From Clostridiaceae bacterium (GTDB taxonomy: Bacteria; Bacillota; Clostridia; Lachnospirales; Lachnospiraceae), in the NCBI GenBank assembly GCA_902362865.1, contig CABIYE010000002.1, positions 62,001 through 126,000 of the forward strand: a stretch of 64,000 bases of DNA, in the 5' to 3' direction. Shown piece after piece: positions 27,771-37,412 of the stretch. A model generated the notes under the pieces. That model worked only from the letters and a program-made list of their open reading frames with translations. It made no database searches and had not been told where the DNA came from. The position numbers were made by a program, and so were the translations under genes. Positions within the stretch are counted from its first letter, which is position 1; every line of letters begins with the position of its first letter.

Positions 27771-29053
27771 AAAGTTACAATCCCTTCTCTTACCAGATAT
27801 TCCAGAGACATTAAAATTCCAAGCTTTGCATGCTGCCAGGTAAGTCCGCCCTGAAAATAGACTGCATAAGGAGGTTTTATCGGTCCGTCAGCGCTCAGTT
27901 CAATGGATGACCCTTGTACAAAGGCTCCGGCTGCCATGATTACATCGCTGTCATACCCCGGCATTGCCCATGGTTCCGGCGTAACATAAGAATCTACCGG
28001 AGCGGCAGCCTGGATGCCTTTACAAAAAGCAATTACACCTTCAGGTACGCCAAATTCTACCGCCTGAATGATGTCGTGACGGCTTTCTGATCCATTGGGG
28101 ATTACACCAAAGCCCAGCCGTTCATAAATATTCGCAGCAAAAATGGCTCCCTTTAGTGCGCCTGCAGTAACTGTAGGCGCAAGAAAAAGCCCCTGGAAGA
28201 AAGTCTGCATAACTCCGAGAGAAGCGCCAACTTCCTTTCCAAGCCCTGGTGAGGTCAAACGGTATCCGCAGGCATCAATCAAATCCTCTCTTCCTGCAAT
28301 ATAACCGCCAATAGGCGCAAGACCGCCTCCCGGATTTTTGATCAGTGATCCAACTACCATGTCTGCTCCCACATCACTTGGTTCTATGGTCTCTACAAAT
28401 TCACCATAACAATTATCCACCATACAAATTACATCCGGCTTAATCCCTTTTACAAAGGAAATCAGCTCTCCAATCTGTTTTACAGAAAAGCTCGGACGCG
28501 TCTGATAACCTTTTGACCGTTGAATGGTAACAATTTTGGTCCGATCATTGATCGCTTTTCTTATATTTTCATAATCAAAGCTCCCATCCGGAAACAATTC
28601 CACCTGAGAATATGTGATTCCATATTCAGCAAGGGAACCGCAGGACGGACGGATACCAATCACTTCCTCCAGCGTGTCATAAGGCTTGCCCACCGGTGAA
28701 AGAAGTTCATCTCCGGGACGTAGGTTGGCGCTTAAGGCAAGAGACAATGCATGCGTTCCACATGTAATCTGCGGTCTTACGAGGGCACTTTCGGTATGGA
28801 ACACGTCGGCATATACTTTCTCAAGCGTATCCCTGCCGTAATCGCTGTATCCATATCCGCTGGCAAATTTAAAACAAGATTCATTCACTCTGTTTTTCTG
28901 CATGGCATGGATTACCTTCAATTGATTGTATTCTGCAATCTCGTCTATTTTTTCAAAGCGTTCTTTCAGACCGGATAATGCGTCCTGCCCAAAATCAAGC
29001 ACACTTTTCCGGATTCCCATTTCCTGATACATTTCTTTTATTTCGTCTAACAT
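27767..29053 (-). CDS. Methionine gamma-lyase family PLP enzyme (aluminium resistance protein family)
   Basis: The 428-residue protein belongs to the cystathionine beta-lyase-like family once named aluminium resistance. The PLP Lys is visible in VVGSLIKNPGGGLAP; other fold-type I features are CGTHALSLALSANLRPGDE and CMVDNCYGEFVE. Substrate is unproven. It starts directly after the miaA stop (TAAATG), a conserved pairing in Firmicutes. Confidence 0.85.
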   Translation of the reverse strand: MLDEIKEMYQEMGIRKSVLDFGQDALSGLKERFEKIDEIAEYNQLKVIHAMQKNRVNESCFKFASGYGYSDYGRDTLEKVYADVFHTESALVRPQITCGTHALSLALSANLRPGDELLSPVGKPYDTLEEVIGIRPSCGSLAEYGITYSQVELFPDGSFDYENIRKAINDRTKIVTIQRSKGYQTRPSFSVKQIGELISFVKGIKPDVICMVDNCYGEFVETIEPSDVGADMVVGSLIKNPGGGLAPIGGYIAGREDLIDACGYRLTSPGLGKEVGASLGVMQTFFQGLFLAPTVTAGALKGAIFAANIYERLGFGVIPNGSESRHDIIQAVEFGVPEGVIAFCKGIQAAAPVDSYVTPEPWAMPGYDSDVIMAAGAFVQGSSIELSADGPIKPPYAVYFQGGLTWQHAKLGILMSLEYLVREGIVTL

Positions 29054-29992
29054 TTATATGATTCCCTCCATATGCGAAAGCATTGCTTTCAGTATTTTCT
29101 CTTCATCATAAGCATAAGATGGCTTGTCAATCCAAAGAACCTGACGTTCCCGTTTAAACCAGGTAAGCTGCCGTTTAGCAAAATGCCTGGTGTCTCTTTT
29201 AATAGTATAGACAGCCTCCGTAAGCGTACATTCCCCGTCAAGATAGGAAAGAAGTTCTTTATAACCCAGCCCTTGCATGGACACCATATCTCGTGTATAT
29301 CCCATAGCTTTCAAGCGTTTTACTTCATCTAAAAGTCCGGCATCCATCATCTGGTCTACACGTTGGTTAATGCGGGTATATAGATGCTGCCTTTCATCAT
29401 TCAGCACAAAATAGCGAAATTCATAGGGAGATTCCTTTTGCCTTTCCCTTGCATTATGTTCTGATATTTTTTGGCCTGTCTGGTGATAAAATTCCAGCGC
29501 GCGGATGACACGCTTTACATTATTTGCATGAATTTCTTCGGCAGCCTGAGGGTCTTTTACAGCGAGCATTTGATGCAGCGCTTCAGCCCCGTGCTCGCGG
29601 CAATATCGTTCCAGTTCCTGCCGGTATCCGCTGTCTTCTTTATTTTCTGTAAAATCAATATCGTAAAGAAGTGCCTGAATGTAAAAGCCGGTTCCGCCTA
29701 CTACAATGGGGATGTGTCCTTTCTTGTAAATCTGCTCCATCGCTTTTTTTGCCATCTGTTGAAATTTTACAACATGGAATTCTTCTTCCGGTAAAAGCTC
29801 ATCCACCAGATAGTGAGGCACGCCCTCCATTTCTGCCGGGCAAATTTTAGCAGAACCAATATCCATGTATTTATAAATCTGCATAGAATCTGCAGAAATA
29901 ATCTCACCGTTAATCGCCTGCGCAAGTCCGATAGATGCTTTGGTTTTCCCGACAGCAGTCGGCCCCGTCAAAATAATCAATGGCTGCTTCAT
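29054..29992 (-). CDS. miaA: tRNA dimethylallyltransferase
   Basis: Adds a dimethylallyl group to N6 of A37 in tRNAs reading UNN codons; miaB in this window does the next step. The 312-residue protein has the P-loop GPTAVGKTKASIG (residues 9-21), SADSMQIYKYMDIGSAK, VGGTGFYIQAL and QGLGYKELL. It is 12 bases downstream of mutL, a common bacterial arrangement. Confidence 0.96.
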   Translation of the reverse strand: MKQPLIILTGPTAVGKTKASIGLAQAINGEIISADSMQIYKYMDIGSAKICPAEMEGVPHYLVDELLPEEEFHVVKFQQMAKKAMEQIYKKGHIPIVVGGTGFYIQALLYDIDFTENKEDSGYRQELERYCREHGAEALHQMLAVKDPQAAEEIHANNVKRVIRALEFYHQTGQKISEHNARERQKESPYEFRYFVLNDERQHLYTRINQRVDQMMDAGLLDEVKRLKAMGYTRDMVSMQGLGYKELLSYLDGECTLTEAVYTIKRDTRHFAKRQLTWFKRERQVLWIDKPSYAYDEEKILKAMLSHMEGII

Positions 29993-30004
29993 AATATTTC
30001 CTTT

Positions 30005-31918
30005 CTATACAATCCTTTTGAATTTCTTCTCCAGTTCCCGTTTGGACATGGCAATGATTGTCGGTCTGCCATGAGGACAATGGTAAGGATTTTCCAGTTC
30101 CAGCAATTCTCCGATCAAAGTCTCAACCTCTGCGGCTGACAATTTCATATTCCCTTTTACAGCAGCTTTACAGGACATAGATGCTATCTTTTCGTCGATT
30201 AAATCCGGTGTGTTTTCCGTGGACAGCTCATCTGAGAGCGAATCCAGCATTTCCATAAGGAGATCCTTTTTGGCAATGCTAAACAGATTGTCGGGAACAG
30301 CACGGACGGCATAAGAATCCTGTCCGAATTCTTCGATTTCAAAACCAATCCTGGTAAACCGCTCCATATATTTATTCAGAAGTTCAGCTTCTTTCATAGA
30401 AAGCTCCAGAATAATCGGCGGGCTGATGAGTTGAGAAGTAAATTCTCTTTTCTTCATCCCGGCAAGTGTCTTCTCATACAGCACGCGTTCATGTGCAGCA
30501 TGCTGATCAATGATATAAAGATTATCGTGAAATTCTACAATCCAATAAGTTTCAAATACCTGTCCGATAAGTTTGTATTCTGTGGCTGCCTTTTTCGTCA
30601 GAAGTTTCTCATCAAAGAAATTCAGCTGTTCACCTGACGGCACAGATGGAGTATTTTCCTCCAAATTAGCTTTTCGGTAATTTACTGCTTCTCTGATACG
30701 GTTTGTCTGCCGCTCCGGCTTGAAAATATCGTTCTTATTCTTTACTTCCGCGGCAGAGTTCTGTTCATGATAGGACAGAACCCGTTCACGCATCTTTTCC
30801 ATAAAGTAGTCCAGATTTTTCTGCGCTGCAGGCTCCTTCTTTTTTACAGTTGTCCCAAAAGTAACCGTATCCTGTGGATTCCTTTCTGTCGGCGGTTTGG
30901 GCGGTTCGGGGATTTCTACATGCGGAATCAATTCTTCCTGATGCAAAGCTTTTCCAACTGCTTCACATACGCAATTATAAATCTGCTGTTGATTACTAAA
31001 ACGAAGTTCCATCTTGGTCGGATGGACATTCACATCCACCGTTTCACCGTCGATCGACAAGTGGAGAACCGTAAACGGATATTTGTGCTGCATCGTAAAA
31101 TCTTTATATGCGTCTTCAATTGCTTTTGATATGATATTGCTTTTCACATATCGCCCATTAATAAAATAATTTTCAAAATTACGGTTTCCACGGGAAATAA
31201 TCGGTTCTCCGGCAAATCCGGTAATCCGTATTCCTCCGCTTTCATAGTCTACAGCAAGCAAATGCGACGCTATTTCACGGCCATATATATGATAAATCAC
31301 ATCTTTTAAATTTCCATTTCCTGAAGTATGTAATTTGGACTGTCCATTATTTATAAACTGAAAAGAAATTTCAGGGTGGGATAAGGCAAGACGTGTAATC
31401 AGGTCGCCCACATGGCTTGCTTCTGTCATTGCAGTTTTCAGGAATTTCCGGCGGGCAGGCGTATTGTAAAACAGCTGCCTTATCAAAAAGGTGGTACCAT
31501 CAGGCGCTCCTGTTTCATCAATAGAAATTTCCTTTCCGCCCTCAATCCGGTAGGTTGTCCCAAACAATGAATCCGCCGGTTTGGTAATCAATTCCACCTG
31601 AGAAACCGCCGCAATACTGGATAACGCTTCTCCACGAAACCCAAGGGAAGAAATATGCGACAGGTCATCTACGGAGCGTATTTTACTGGTGGAATGACGT
31701 AAAAATGCATAAGGAACGTCTTCTTTATCCATCCCGCATCCATTATCGGTAATCCGGATAAAAGAGATCCCTCCTTCTTTAATCTCTGCGACCACTGCAG
31801 TTGCCTGGGCATCGATAGAATTTTCTACCAGTTCTTTTACAATCGATGCAGGCCTTTCAATCACTTCTCCTGCTGCAATCTTGTCAATTGTTACCTGGTC
31901 TAATACTTGTATTTTCAT
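30005..31918 (-). CDS. mutL: DNA mismatch repair protein MutL
   Basis: The 637-residue protein has a GHKL ATPase domain (ELVENSIDA, DNGCGM, GFRGEALSSI) and a C-terminal endonuclease domain with DQHAAHERVLYE, CKAAVKGN and CPHGRPT. These motifs mark the nicking type of MutL found in organisms without MutH. Start ATG at 31918 lies five bases after AGGTGG; a GTG at 31927 is a less likely alternative overlapping mutS. Confidence 0.96.
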   Translation of the reverse strand: MKIQVLDQVTIDKIAAGEVIERPASIVKELVENSIDAQATAVVAEIKEGGISFIRITDNGCGMDKEDVPYAFLRHSTSKIRSVDDLSHISSLGFRGEALSSIAAVSQVELITKPADSLFGTTYRIEGGKEISIDETGAPDGTTFLIRQLFYNTPARRKFLKTAMTEASHVGDLITRLALSHPEISFQFINNGQSKLHTSGNGNLKDVIYHIYGREIASHLLAVDYESGGIRITGFAGEPIISRGNRNFENYFINGRYVKSNIISKAIEDAYKDFTMQHKYPFTVLHLSIDGETVDVNVHPTKMELRFSNQQQIYNCVCEAVGKALHQEELIPHVEIPEPPKPPTERNPQDTVTFGTTVKKKEPAAQKNLDYFMEKMRERVLSYHEQNSAAEVKNKNDIFKPERQTNRIREAVNYRKANLEENTPSVPSGEQLNFFDEKLLTKKAATEYKLIGQVFETYWIVEFHDNLYIIDQHAAHERVLYEKTLAGMKKREFTSQLISPPIILELSMKEAELLNKYMERFTRIGFEIEEFGQDSYAVRAVPDNLFSIAKKDLLMEMLDSLSDELSTENTPDLIDEKIASMSCKAAVKGNMKLSAAEVETLIGELLELENPYHCPHGRPTIIAMSKRELEKKFKRIV

Positions 31919-31920
31919 TG

Positions 31921-34566
31921 TTACCACCTGTTTTTCAATTTATTCTGAAGCTGATAAAGGGTGTTCAGTGCATCAATGGGAGTTAAATGGCTGATATCTA
32001 AATTTTTTAATTCTTCCAGTACATCGTCATCTTTCACCGTATCAAACAATGACATTTGTGCAAGATCCACATCATCATATTTTTTTGTTTTAACTGCTGC
32101 TTCATGTCCTCCTGCTGCAATATCCTTTATCCGCCCGGTGATATCAGCATTCAAAAGTTCTTCCGCAATCTCTTTCGCACGACTAATGACAGATTCGGGC
32201 ACGCCTGCCAGCTTTGCTACCTGGATTCCATAGCTTTTATCCGCGCCTCCCTTTACAATTTTACGAAGGAATACGATATCATCTCCCTTTTCCTTTACCG
32301 CGATACAATAATTATTTACATTATCAATCTTACCTTCTAACTCTGTAAGTTCATGGTAGTGGGTGGCAAACAGTGTTTTAGCTCCCAGAAGCTTCGTATT
32401 ACTGATGTGTTCAACAACCGCCCACGCAATGCTGAGACCATCAAAAGTACTGGTTCCTCTTCCGATTTCATCCAGAATCAGAAGACTATTTTTCGTAGCA
32501 TTGCGAAGAATATTTGCGACTTCCGTCATCTCCACCATAAAAGTACTCTGACCGGAGGCAAGGTCATCCGATGCTCCTACACGGGTAAAAATTCGGTCTA
32601 CAATCCCGATATTTGCTTCTGAAGCCGGTACGAAAGAACCAATTTGCGCCATCAATACGATCAGCGCTGTCTGCCGCATATAGGTGGATTTTCCTGCCAT
32701 ATTAGGGCCGGTAATAATGGCGATTCGTTTCTTTTTGTCATCCAGAAAAGTATCATTGGCAATAAACATATCGTTGGGAATCATTTTTTCCACTACCGGG
32801 TGACGGCCATCTTTGATTTCTATCTTCCCATTTTCATTGATTTTCGGCCGTATGTAATTATTTCGCTCTGCCACCAGTGCAAGGGAGGCGAGCACGTCAA
32901 TATCGGCGATGGCTTTTGCCGTATTTTGTATCCGAACGACTTCACGTCCTACGATATCCCGAACTTCACAATACAGCTCATATTCAAGGGCATATAATTT
33001 GTCCTCCGCTCCCAATATAGTATCTTCCAATTCTTTGAGCCGGGGTGTAATATACCGCTCTGCATTAGCAAGTGTCTGTTTGCGGGTATAATAATCCGGA
33101 ACAAGGTTTTTGTAAGAATTCGTGACTTCCAGATAATATCCAAACACCTTATTATACTTTACGCGAAGATTTTTAATCCCGGTTTTTTCCCGTTCTTCTG
33201 CCTCCAGATCCGCCAGCCAGTTTTTGCCTTCTGTTTTAGCGCTTCGCAGACGGTCTACCTCTTCATTATAACCATCGCGGATAATATCGCCTTCTTTCAT
33301 CGCAAGAGGCGGTTCTTCACAAATTGCTGAAGAAATCAGTGTGCACAGGTCTTCTAATGTGTCCAGGTCTTCCCACAGCTTTTTAAGCAGCGGGCTTTGC
33401 ATATCTTCCAATATGTATCTAATATGAGGAAGCATTGCAAGAGAGCTCTGAAAAGCAATCATATCTCTTGGATTAGCAGATTTATAAGTGATTTTTGTAA
33501 CCAGACGTTCCAAATCGTAAACCGGAGACAGGTATTCTCTAATCTCTTCTCTGGAAATAGCGTTACTCTTCAATTCTTCAACTGCATCCAAGCGTCTTTC
33601 AATCGATTCTTTATGAATCAGCGGCTGTTCAATATACTTTCGCAAGGTTCGGGCGCCCATGGCCGTCTTTGTCTTATCAAGCACCCACAGAAGAGAGCCT
33701 CTTTTATTTTTTTCGCGTAATGTTTCTGTCAGTTCAAGATTCCGACGGGTAGAGCTATCCAGAAGCATGTATTTTCCTGTTGCATAAGGGGTCAGCCTGG
33801 TAAGGTGGGAAAGAGAATTCTTCTGTGTTTCTTCCAAATATATAAGGAGAGCGCCGGCACCGATGATTCCGCAGGAATAATCTGCAATGCCCAGACCTTC
33901 CATCGAACTGACATGGAAGTGTTCTTTTAACCTGCGGACGCATATAGCATCATCAAAATACCAGGACTCCAAAGAATAGATCGTGATTTTCAGCCGTTCC
34001 CGCAGATCATCAATATCCAGTCCGCTTATAAAAAAGGCTTCGTTACAAATAAGTTCCGAAGGCATGAATTTGCAGATTTCATCCAAAAGCTTACCGCTGC
34101 TGTCAAGTTCCGTCACAAAATAATCTCCTGTTGTAATATCTGCCACAGAGAGTCCATAGCGGTCGGCAATGTATACAACGCACATAATATAATTATTTTT
34201 CGTCTCATCCAGTGTCTGCATACTAAGGTTTGTACCCGGCGTGACAATACGCACCACTTCCCTTTTAACCAGCCCTTTTGCAGTCGCAGGATCTTCCATC
34301 TGTTCACAAATAGCTACTTTATATCCTTTTGATACGAGTTTATTTAAGTAAATGTCTACGGCATGATAAGGGACTCCACACATCGGAGCCCTCTCTTCCA
34401 AACCACAGTTTTTACCCGTTAAAGTAATTTCCAGCTCTCTGGACGCAGTCAGGGCGTCGTCAAAGAACATTTCATAAAAATCCCCTAATCTATAGAATAA
34501 GATGCAGTCGCTGTATTCCTTTTTGGTTTCCATATATTGCTGCATCATTGGTGTTAATTCAGCCAC
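31921..34566 (-). CDS. mutS: DNA mismatch repair protein MutS
   Basis: Recognises base mismatches. The 881-residue protein has the mismatch-binding Phe-x-Glu in GDFYEMFFDDA (about residue 30-40), Walker A GPNMAGKSTYMRQ (about 620), Walker B LLILDEIGRGTSTFDG and the C-terminal helix-turn-helix LAGVPESVISRAKEI. It leads the mutS-mutL-miaA run. A TATAAT at 34600-34605 (minus) may be its -10 box. Confidence 0.97.
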   Translation of the reverse strand: MAELTPMMQQYMETKKEYSDCILFYRLGDFYEMFFDDALTASRELEITLTGKNCGLEERAPMCGVPYHAVDIYLNKLVSKGYKVAICEQMEDPATAKGLVKREVVRIVTPGTNLSMQTLDETKNNYIMCVVYIADRYGLSVADITTGDYFVTELDSSGKLLDEICKFMPSELICNEAFFISGLDIDDLRERLKITIYSLESWYFDDAICVRRLKEHFHVSSMEGLGIADYSCGIIGAGALLIYLEETQKNSLSHLTRLTPYATGKYMLLDSSTRRNLELTETLREKNKRGSLLWVLDKTKTAMGARTLRKYIEQPLIHKESIERRLDAVEELKSNAISREEIREYLSPVYDLERLVTKITYKSANPRDMIAFQSSLAMLPHIRYILEDMQSPLLKKLWEDLDTLEDLCTLISSAICEEPPLAMKEGDIIRDGYNEEVDRLRSAKTEGKNWLADLEAEEREKTGIKNLRVKYNKVFGYYLEVTNSYKNLVPDYYTRKQTLANAERYITPRLKELEDTILGAEDKLYALEYELYCEVRDIVGREVVRIQNTAKAIADIDVLASLALVAERNNYIRPKINENGKIEIKDGRHPVVEKMIPNDMFIANDTFLDDKKKRIAIITGPNMAGKSTYMRQTALIVLMAQIGSFVPASEANIGIVDRIFTRVGASDDLASGQSTFMVEMTEVANILRNATKNSLLILDEIGRGTSTFDGLSIAWAVVEHISNTKLLGAKTLFATHYHELTELEGKIDNVNNYCIAVKEKGDDIVFLRKIVKGGADKSYGIQVAKLAGVPESVISRAKEIAEELLNADITGRIKDIAAGGHEAAVKTKKYDDVDLAQMSLFDTVKDDDVLEELKNLDISHLTPIDALNTLYQLQNKLKNRW

Positions 34567-34599
34567 ATCTATCTCCTCTTTCGTTTTTTCATTGTGCTC

Positions 34600-34605
34600 A
34601 TTATA
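34600..34605 (-). promoter_or_regulatory. Possible mutS -10 element
   Basis: TATAAT on the minus strand lies 34 bases before the mutS ATG. The expected -35 area is occupied by a 10-bp inverted repeat (CATCTTTCTT / AAGAAAGATG at about 34607-34631), which may end the upstream membrane-protein transcript. No good -35 box is visible. Confidence 0.4.
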
Positions 34606-34644
34606 TCATCTTTCTTTTCATAAAGAAAGATGAAAATATTCTGC

Positions 34645-35061
34645 TTACAGTATATGATAAGATGGTTTTTCTTCTCCAAAAAGCCAATAACTTAAATATC
34701 CGCTTATAAAGATTCCTACCAGACACAAGCCGGAAAATATTACGATGAACGGAAAGCAGATTTGTCCAAAAAGCTGTAAAGGAAGCCCACTGTAATCCCA
34801 CACTTCCAGATGAAGCCATTTATTGACAATAATTCCGGTTATGAATTCCATCGCCGTTACAAAGATAATGCATCGCAGAACCTGCCTCCACAGTGGTTCC
34901 TTCCAATGCAACAGGGAACCCTGAATATAAAAAAACAAAAGACAGATCCCTCCCAGGACAAACATGGACCAATGAGAAAAGCCGCGGAAAAGAATCTCAA
35001 AAAAATAATAGATACAACCTCCCAATGCCCAGAAGAAAATATATTCACTCAATTTTTTCAT
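34645..35061 (-). CDS. CmpB-like (PF06541) integral membrane protein
   Basis: The 138-residue protein has four hydrophobic segments and the family pattern GGCIYYFFEILFRGFSHWSMF and LRCIIFVTAMEFITGIIVN. The family is labelled putative ABC transporter permease but lacks transporter evidence. Its ATG directly follows the T-run of a terminator-like hairpin that ends miaB transcription; GAGGG inside the hairpin is the only ribosome binding site seen. Confidence 0.8.
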   Translation of the reverse strand: MKKLSEYIFFWALGGCIYYFFEILFRGFSHWSMFVLGGICLLFFYIQGSLLHWKEPLWRQVLRCIIFVTAMEFITGIIVNKWLHLEVWDYSGLPLQLFGQICFPFIVIFSGLCLVGIFISGYLSYWLFGEEKPSYHIL

Positions 35062-35105
35062 AAAAAACGCCCTCGCTATGTGTTATACTACATAGTTTAG
35101 GCGTT
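35062..35105 (-). terminator. Terminator after miaB, abutting the next start codon
   Basis: Outer stem GGCGTT (35100-35105) with AACGCC (35066-35071), inner stem ACATAG (35090-35095) with CTATGT (35076-35081), followed on the minus strand by TTTTTT that runs into the ATG at 35061. It would end miaB transcription but also forms the whole leader of the next gene. Confidence 0.65.
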
Positions 35106-35130
35106 ATAGGCACAAATTATGGGTGGGATT

Positions 35131-36573
35131 TTAAACCATTGTCCCCAAATAGTAAAATCCTTTGCATTCATCCAGCCTTACATCTGCGAAACTGCCAATC
35201 AAACCGGCATCTCCCGGAAAATGTACCAGCAGATTATTACTGAGCCGTCCGGTAAGAAGTGTCTCATCATGATCATTAACAGATTCCACCAGCACGGTCT
35301 GCGTAGTTCCCTCATGAACAGCACAGACTTCGGAAGATATCTCCTGCACCCGCTTAAGAAGCCTGTCAAAGCGATCTTTTACAATTTCCTGGGGAACCTG
35401 CTCTTCCATAACTGCAGCCGGGGTCCCGGTTCTTTTAGAATAAATAAAAGTAAAGGCGCTGTCGTACCGGACTTTTTCTACAATGTCCATTGTTTCCAGA
35501 AAATCTTCCTCCGTTTCTCCCGGAAACCCAACAATAATATCCGTCGTCAAGGAAATATCCGGAACCGCCTCACGAATCTTTCTTACCAATTCCAGATATT
35601 GTTCTTTCGTATATCTGCGGTTCATTTTTTCAAGGATGCGGCTGCTTCCTGACTGTACCGGAAGGTGAAGATGCTTACAGATTTTTTTAGAATCTTTCAT
35701 GACCTCAATCAGTTCATCTGACAGATCCTTCGGATGGGATGTCATGAACCGTATCCGTTCCAGCCCTTCGATTTTTTCCACTTCTTTTAAAAGCTCTGCA
35801 AAACTTATGGGTTCTTCTAACGTCTTGCCATAAGAATTGACATTTTGTCCAAGCAGCATGACCTCCACAACACCGTCTGCCACCAGGCGTTTTATCTCTG
35901 CTATAATTGCTTCTTTGTCACGGCTTCTCTCCCGTCCTCTCACATAAGGCACAATACAATAGCTGCAGAAATTATTGCATCCAAACATAATGTTGACACC
36001 GGATTTAAAGGGAAATTTCCTCTCGCTTGGCAGATTCTCCACTATTTTATCCGTATCTTTCCAAATATCAATTACCATCCGTTCTGATTCAAAACGGGTT
36101 GCAATCAATTCAGCAAATTTATAAATGTTATGTGTTCCAAAAATGATATCGACGAACCGATAACTTTTCTTTAATTTTTCTACAACCTCCGGCTCCTGCA
36201 TCATGCATCCGCACAGGGCAATCATCATGTATGGCTTCCTGCGCTTAATGCGGTTCAACTGTCCCAGACGTCCATAGACGCGCATATTGGCATTTTCCCG
36301 GACGGTGCAGGTATTGTAGATTACAAAATCTGCCTTTTCTTCATTTGATTCCTCTGTATATCCGATCTGACGGAGGACACCGGTTAATTTTTCAGAATCT
36401 CGCGCATTCATCTGACAGCCAAAAGTGACAACGCAGAAAGTAAGCTGCCGTCCAAGCTTTTCCATTTGTTCTTTTACATATTTCTTCGCTTTTTCTATGT
36501 AATAATACTGTCTTTCCGGCTCTTCAAGGGGAGCTTCCTTAGATAAATTGATTTCTGGATTCATCGTATTCAT
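35131..36573 (-). CDS. miaB: tRNA-2-methylthio-N6-dimethylallyladenosine synthase
   Basis: Radical SAM methylthiotransferase that adds the 2-methylthio group to i6A37 of tRNA. The 480-residue protein has the UPF0004 Cys ligands (TFGCQMN, NTCTVRE, LCGCM), the radical SAM motif CNNFCSYCIVPYVRGRE (about 195-211) and a C-terminal TRAM domain. The first 35 bases overlap a small DUF4250 gene in another frame. miaA, for the previous step, lies in the neighbouring mutS operon. Confidence 0.96.
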   Translation of the reverse strand: MNTMNPEINLSKEAPLEEPERQYYYIEKAKKYVKEQMEKLGRQLTFCVVTFGCQMNARDSEKLTGVLRQIGYTEESNEEKADFVIYNTCTVRENANMRVYGRLGQLNRIKRRKPYMMIALCGCMMQEPEVVEKLKKSYRFVDIIFGTHNIYKFAELIATRFESERMVIDIWKDTDKIVENLPSERKFPFKSGVNIMFGCNNFCSYCIVPYVRGRERSRDKEAIIAEIKRLVADGVVEVMLLGQNVNSYGKTLEEPISFAELLKEVEKIEGLERIRFMTSHPKDLSDELIEVMKDSKKICKHLHLPVQSGSSRILEKMNRRYTKEQYLELVRKIREAVPDISLTTDIIVGFPGETEEDFLETMDIVEKVRYDSAFTFIYSKRTGTPAAVMEEQVPQEIVKDRFDRLLKRVQEISSEVCAVHEGTTQTVLVESVNDHDETLLTGRLSNNLLVHFPGDAGLIGSFADVRLDECKGFYYLGTMV

Positions 36574-36715
36574 AATCCATTCCTTTCAGTGTATTTATAA
36601 TCCATTCTTTTTCTGCATCCATGTCTTCACACAGCGCGTCCAGAGAATCATAATAATCTCTGAGTTTTGTGTTAATTACGCTGAGAAGCAGCATGGGATC
36701 CTTTGGTAACTCCAT
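36539..36715 (-). CDS. DUF4250 small protein
   Basis: A 58-residue open frame starting MELPKDPMLLLSVINTKL and ending SRNQFI, which matches the DUF4250 family in start, length and motif LRDYYDSLDALCED. It is short and its 3' end overlaps miaB by 35 bases in another frame, so it is easily missed. AAGGGAA lies before the start. Function is unknown. It sits between DUF896 and miaB in one probable operon. Confidence 0.8.
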   Translation of the reverse strand: MELPKDPMLLLSVINTKLRDYYDSLDALCEDMDAEKEWIINTLKGMDYEYDESRNQFI

Positions 36716-36718
36716 ATT

Positions 36719-36940
36719 TTAATTTCCCTTCTTATTTCCATATTTTTCGCCCAAATCTGTAATACTCCCGTCCGCTTCTTTAATAGAAATATTATTAAGC
36801 TGCCCCCGGAGATTTCTGCGGACTGCATCAATATACTCCCGGCGCAGCAGCTGCTGTTCTTTTTTCTCTGTATCTGTAAGCCCTTCGGCTTTTGATTTTC
36901 GGTATAATTCATTAATTCTTGTGATTTTCTCTTCATTCAT
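36719..36940 (-). CDS. DUF896 (YnzC-like) small cytoplasmic protein
   Basis: The 73-residue, mainly helical and charged protein matches the DUF896/UPF0291 family: MNEEKITRINELYRKSKAEG and LRREYIDAVRRNLRGQL are its signature. In Bacillus the YnzC relative is encoded with yneA in an SOS operon, though here the two are unlinked. The start is set at 36940 after AAAGGA; a reading up to 36970 runs through the promoter area. Confidence 0.85.
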   Translation of the reverse strand: MNEEKITRINELYRKSKAEGLTDTEKKEQQLLRREYIDAVRRNLRGQLNNISIKEADGSITDLGEKYGNKKGN

Positions 36941-36976
36941 TTTTTTTTTGTTCCTTTCTGTTTCAGACACGCTTTT

Positions 36977-37005
36977 ATCTTACACCATCTGCTGATACCC
37001 GGCAA
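36977..37005 (-). promoter_or_regulatory. Possible promoter of the DUF896-DUF4250-miaB operon
   Basis: On the minus strand TTGCCG (37000-37005) and TAAGAT (36977-36982) are spaced by 17 bases, just after the end of the preceding gene. Confidence 0.45.
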
Positions 37006-37011
37006 TAGGCA

Positions 37012-37374
37012 TTAACTGGAATAATTTTCAAGAAATCCATAAAGAGTCTGTATATCTTCCACATATTTTCCTGTTTCTATTTCTGTCTGTACAGAAACAG
37101 GAAGTTCATCCACCAATATATCTGTATATTCATAGATTGTTTTTTTATCACTTAAATATACGACAATATATCCGTTTATATCCACAAGATAATAGCCCTC
37201 TTCCTTAGAAGCCTCTCCTTCCGCAGCCACAGCCTGTTCTTGCTTAGTTTCTGTTTTCTGTTCCTCCAACGAACGCTCCTTCGCCTTTTCATAGCTGAAA
37301 CGGTAAGCGCCGGAAATAAGAACCAGTGCCAGAATTGTAACCAGAAAAAAGCCAATACTATATTTTTTATTCAT
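37012..37374 (-). CDS. Membrane-anchored protein with BofC C-terminal-like domain
   Basis: A 120-residue protein with one N-terminal membrane segment (about 6-25), an acidic linker and a C-terminal region (about 60-120: YYLVDINGYIVVYLSDKKT..., ending YGFLENYSS) that resembles the BofC C-terminal domain. BofC tunes pro-sigma-K processing in Bacillus spores; here only the last domain is present, so the role may differ. It is 38 bases after the pyridoxamine kinase gene, with AAAGGAG before the start. Confidence 0.6.
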   Translation of the reverse strand: MNKKYSIGFFLVTILALVLISGAYRFSYEKAKERSLEEQKTETKQEQAVAAEGEASKEEGYYLVDINGYIVVYLSDKKTIYEYTDILVDELPVSVQTEIETGKYVEDIQTLYGFLENYSS

Positions 37375-37412
37375 AAGGACAACTCCTTTTTTAGTACAGT
37401 ATCGGCTTTTCT

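Noticed and set aside
35119..35652. Plus-strand frames opposite miaB, mutS, mutL and carB
   Set aside because: They lie antisense to strongly supported genes, lack ribosome binding sites and have low-complexity or Cys/His/Phe-rich composition typical of shadow frames.
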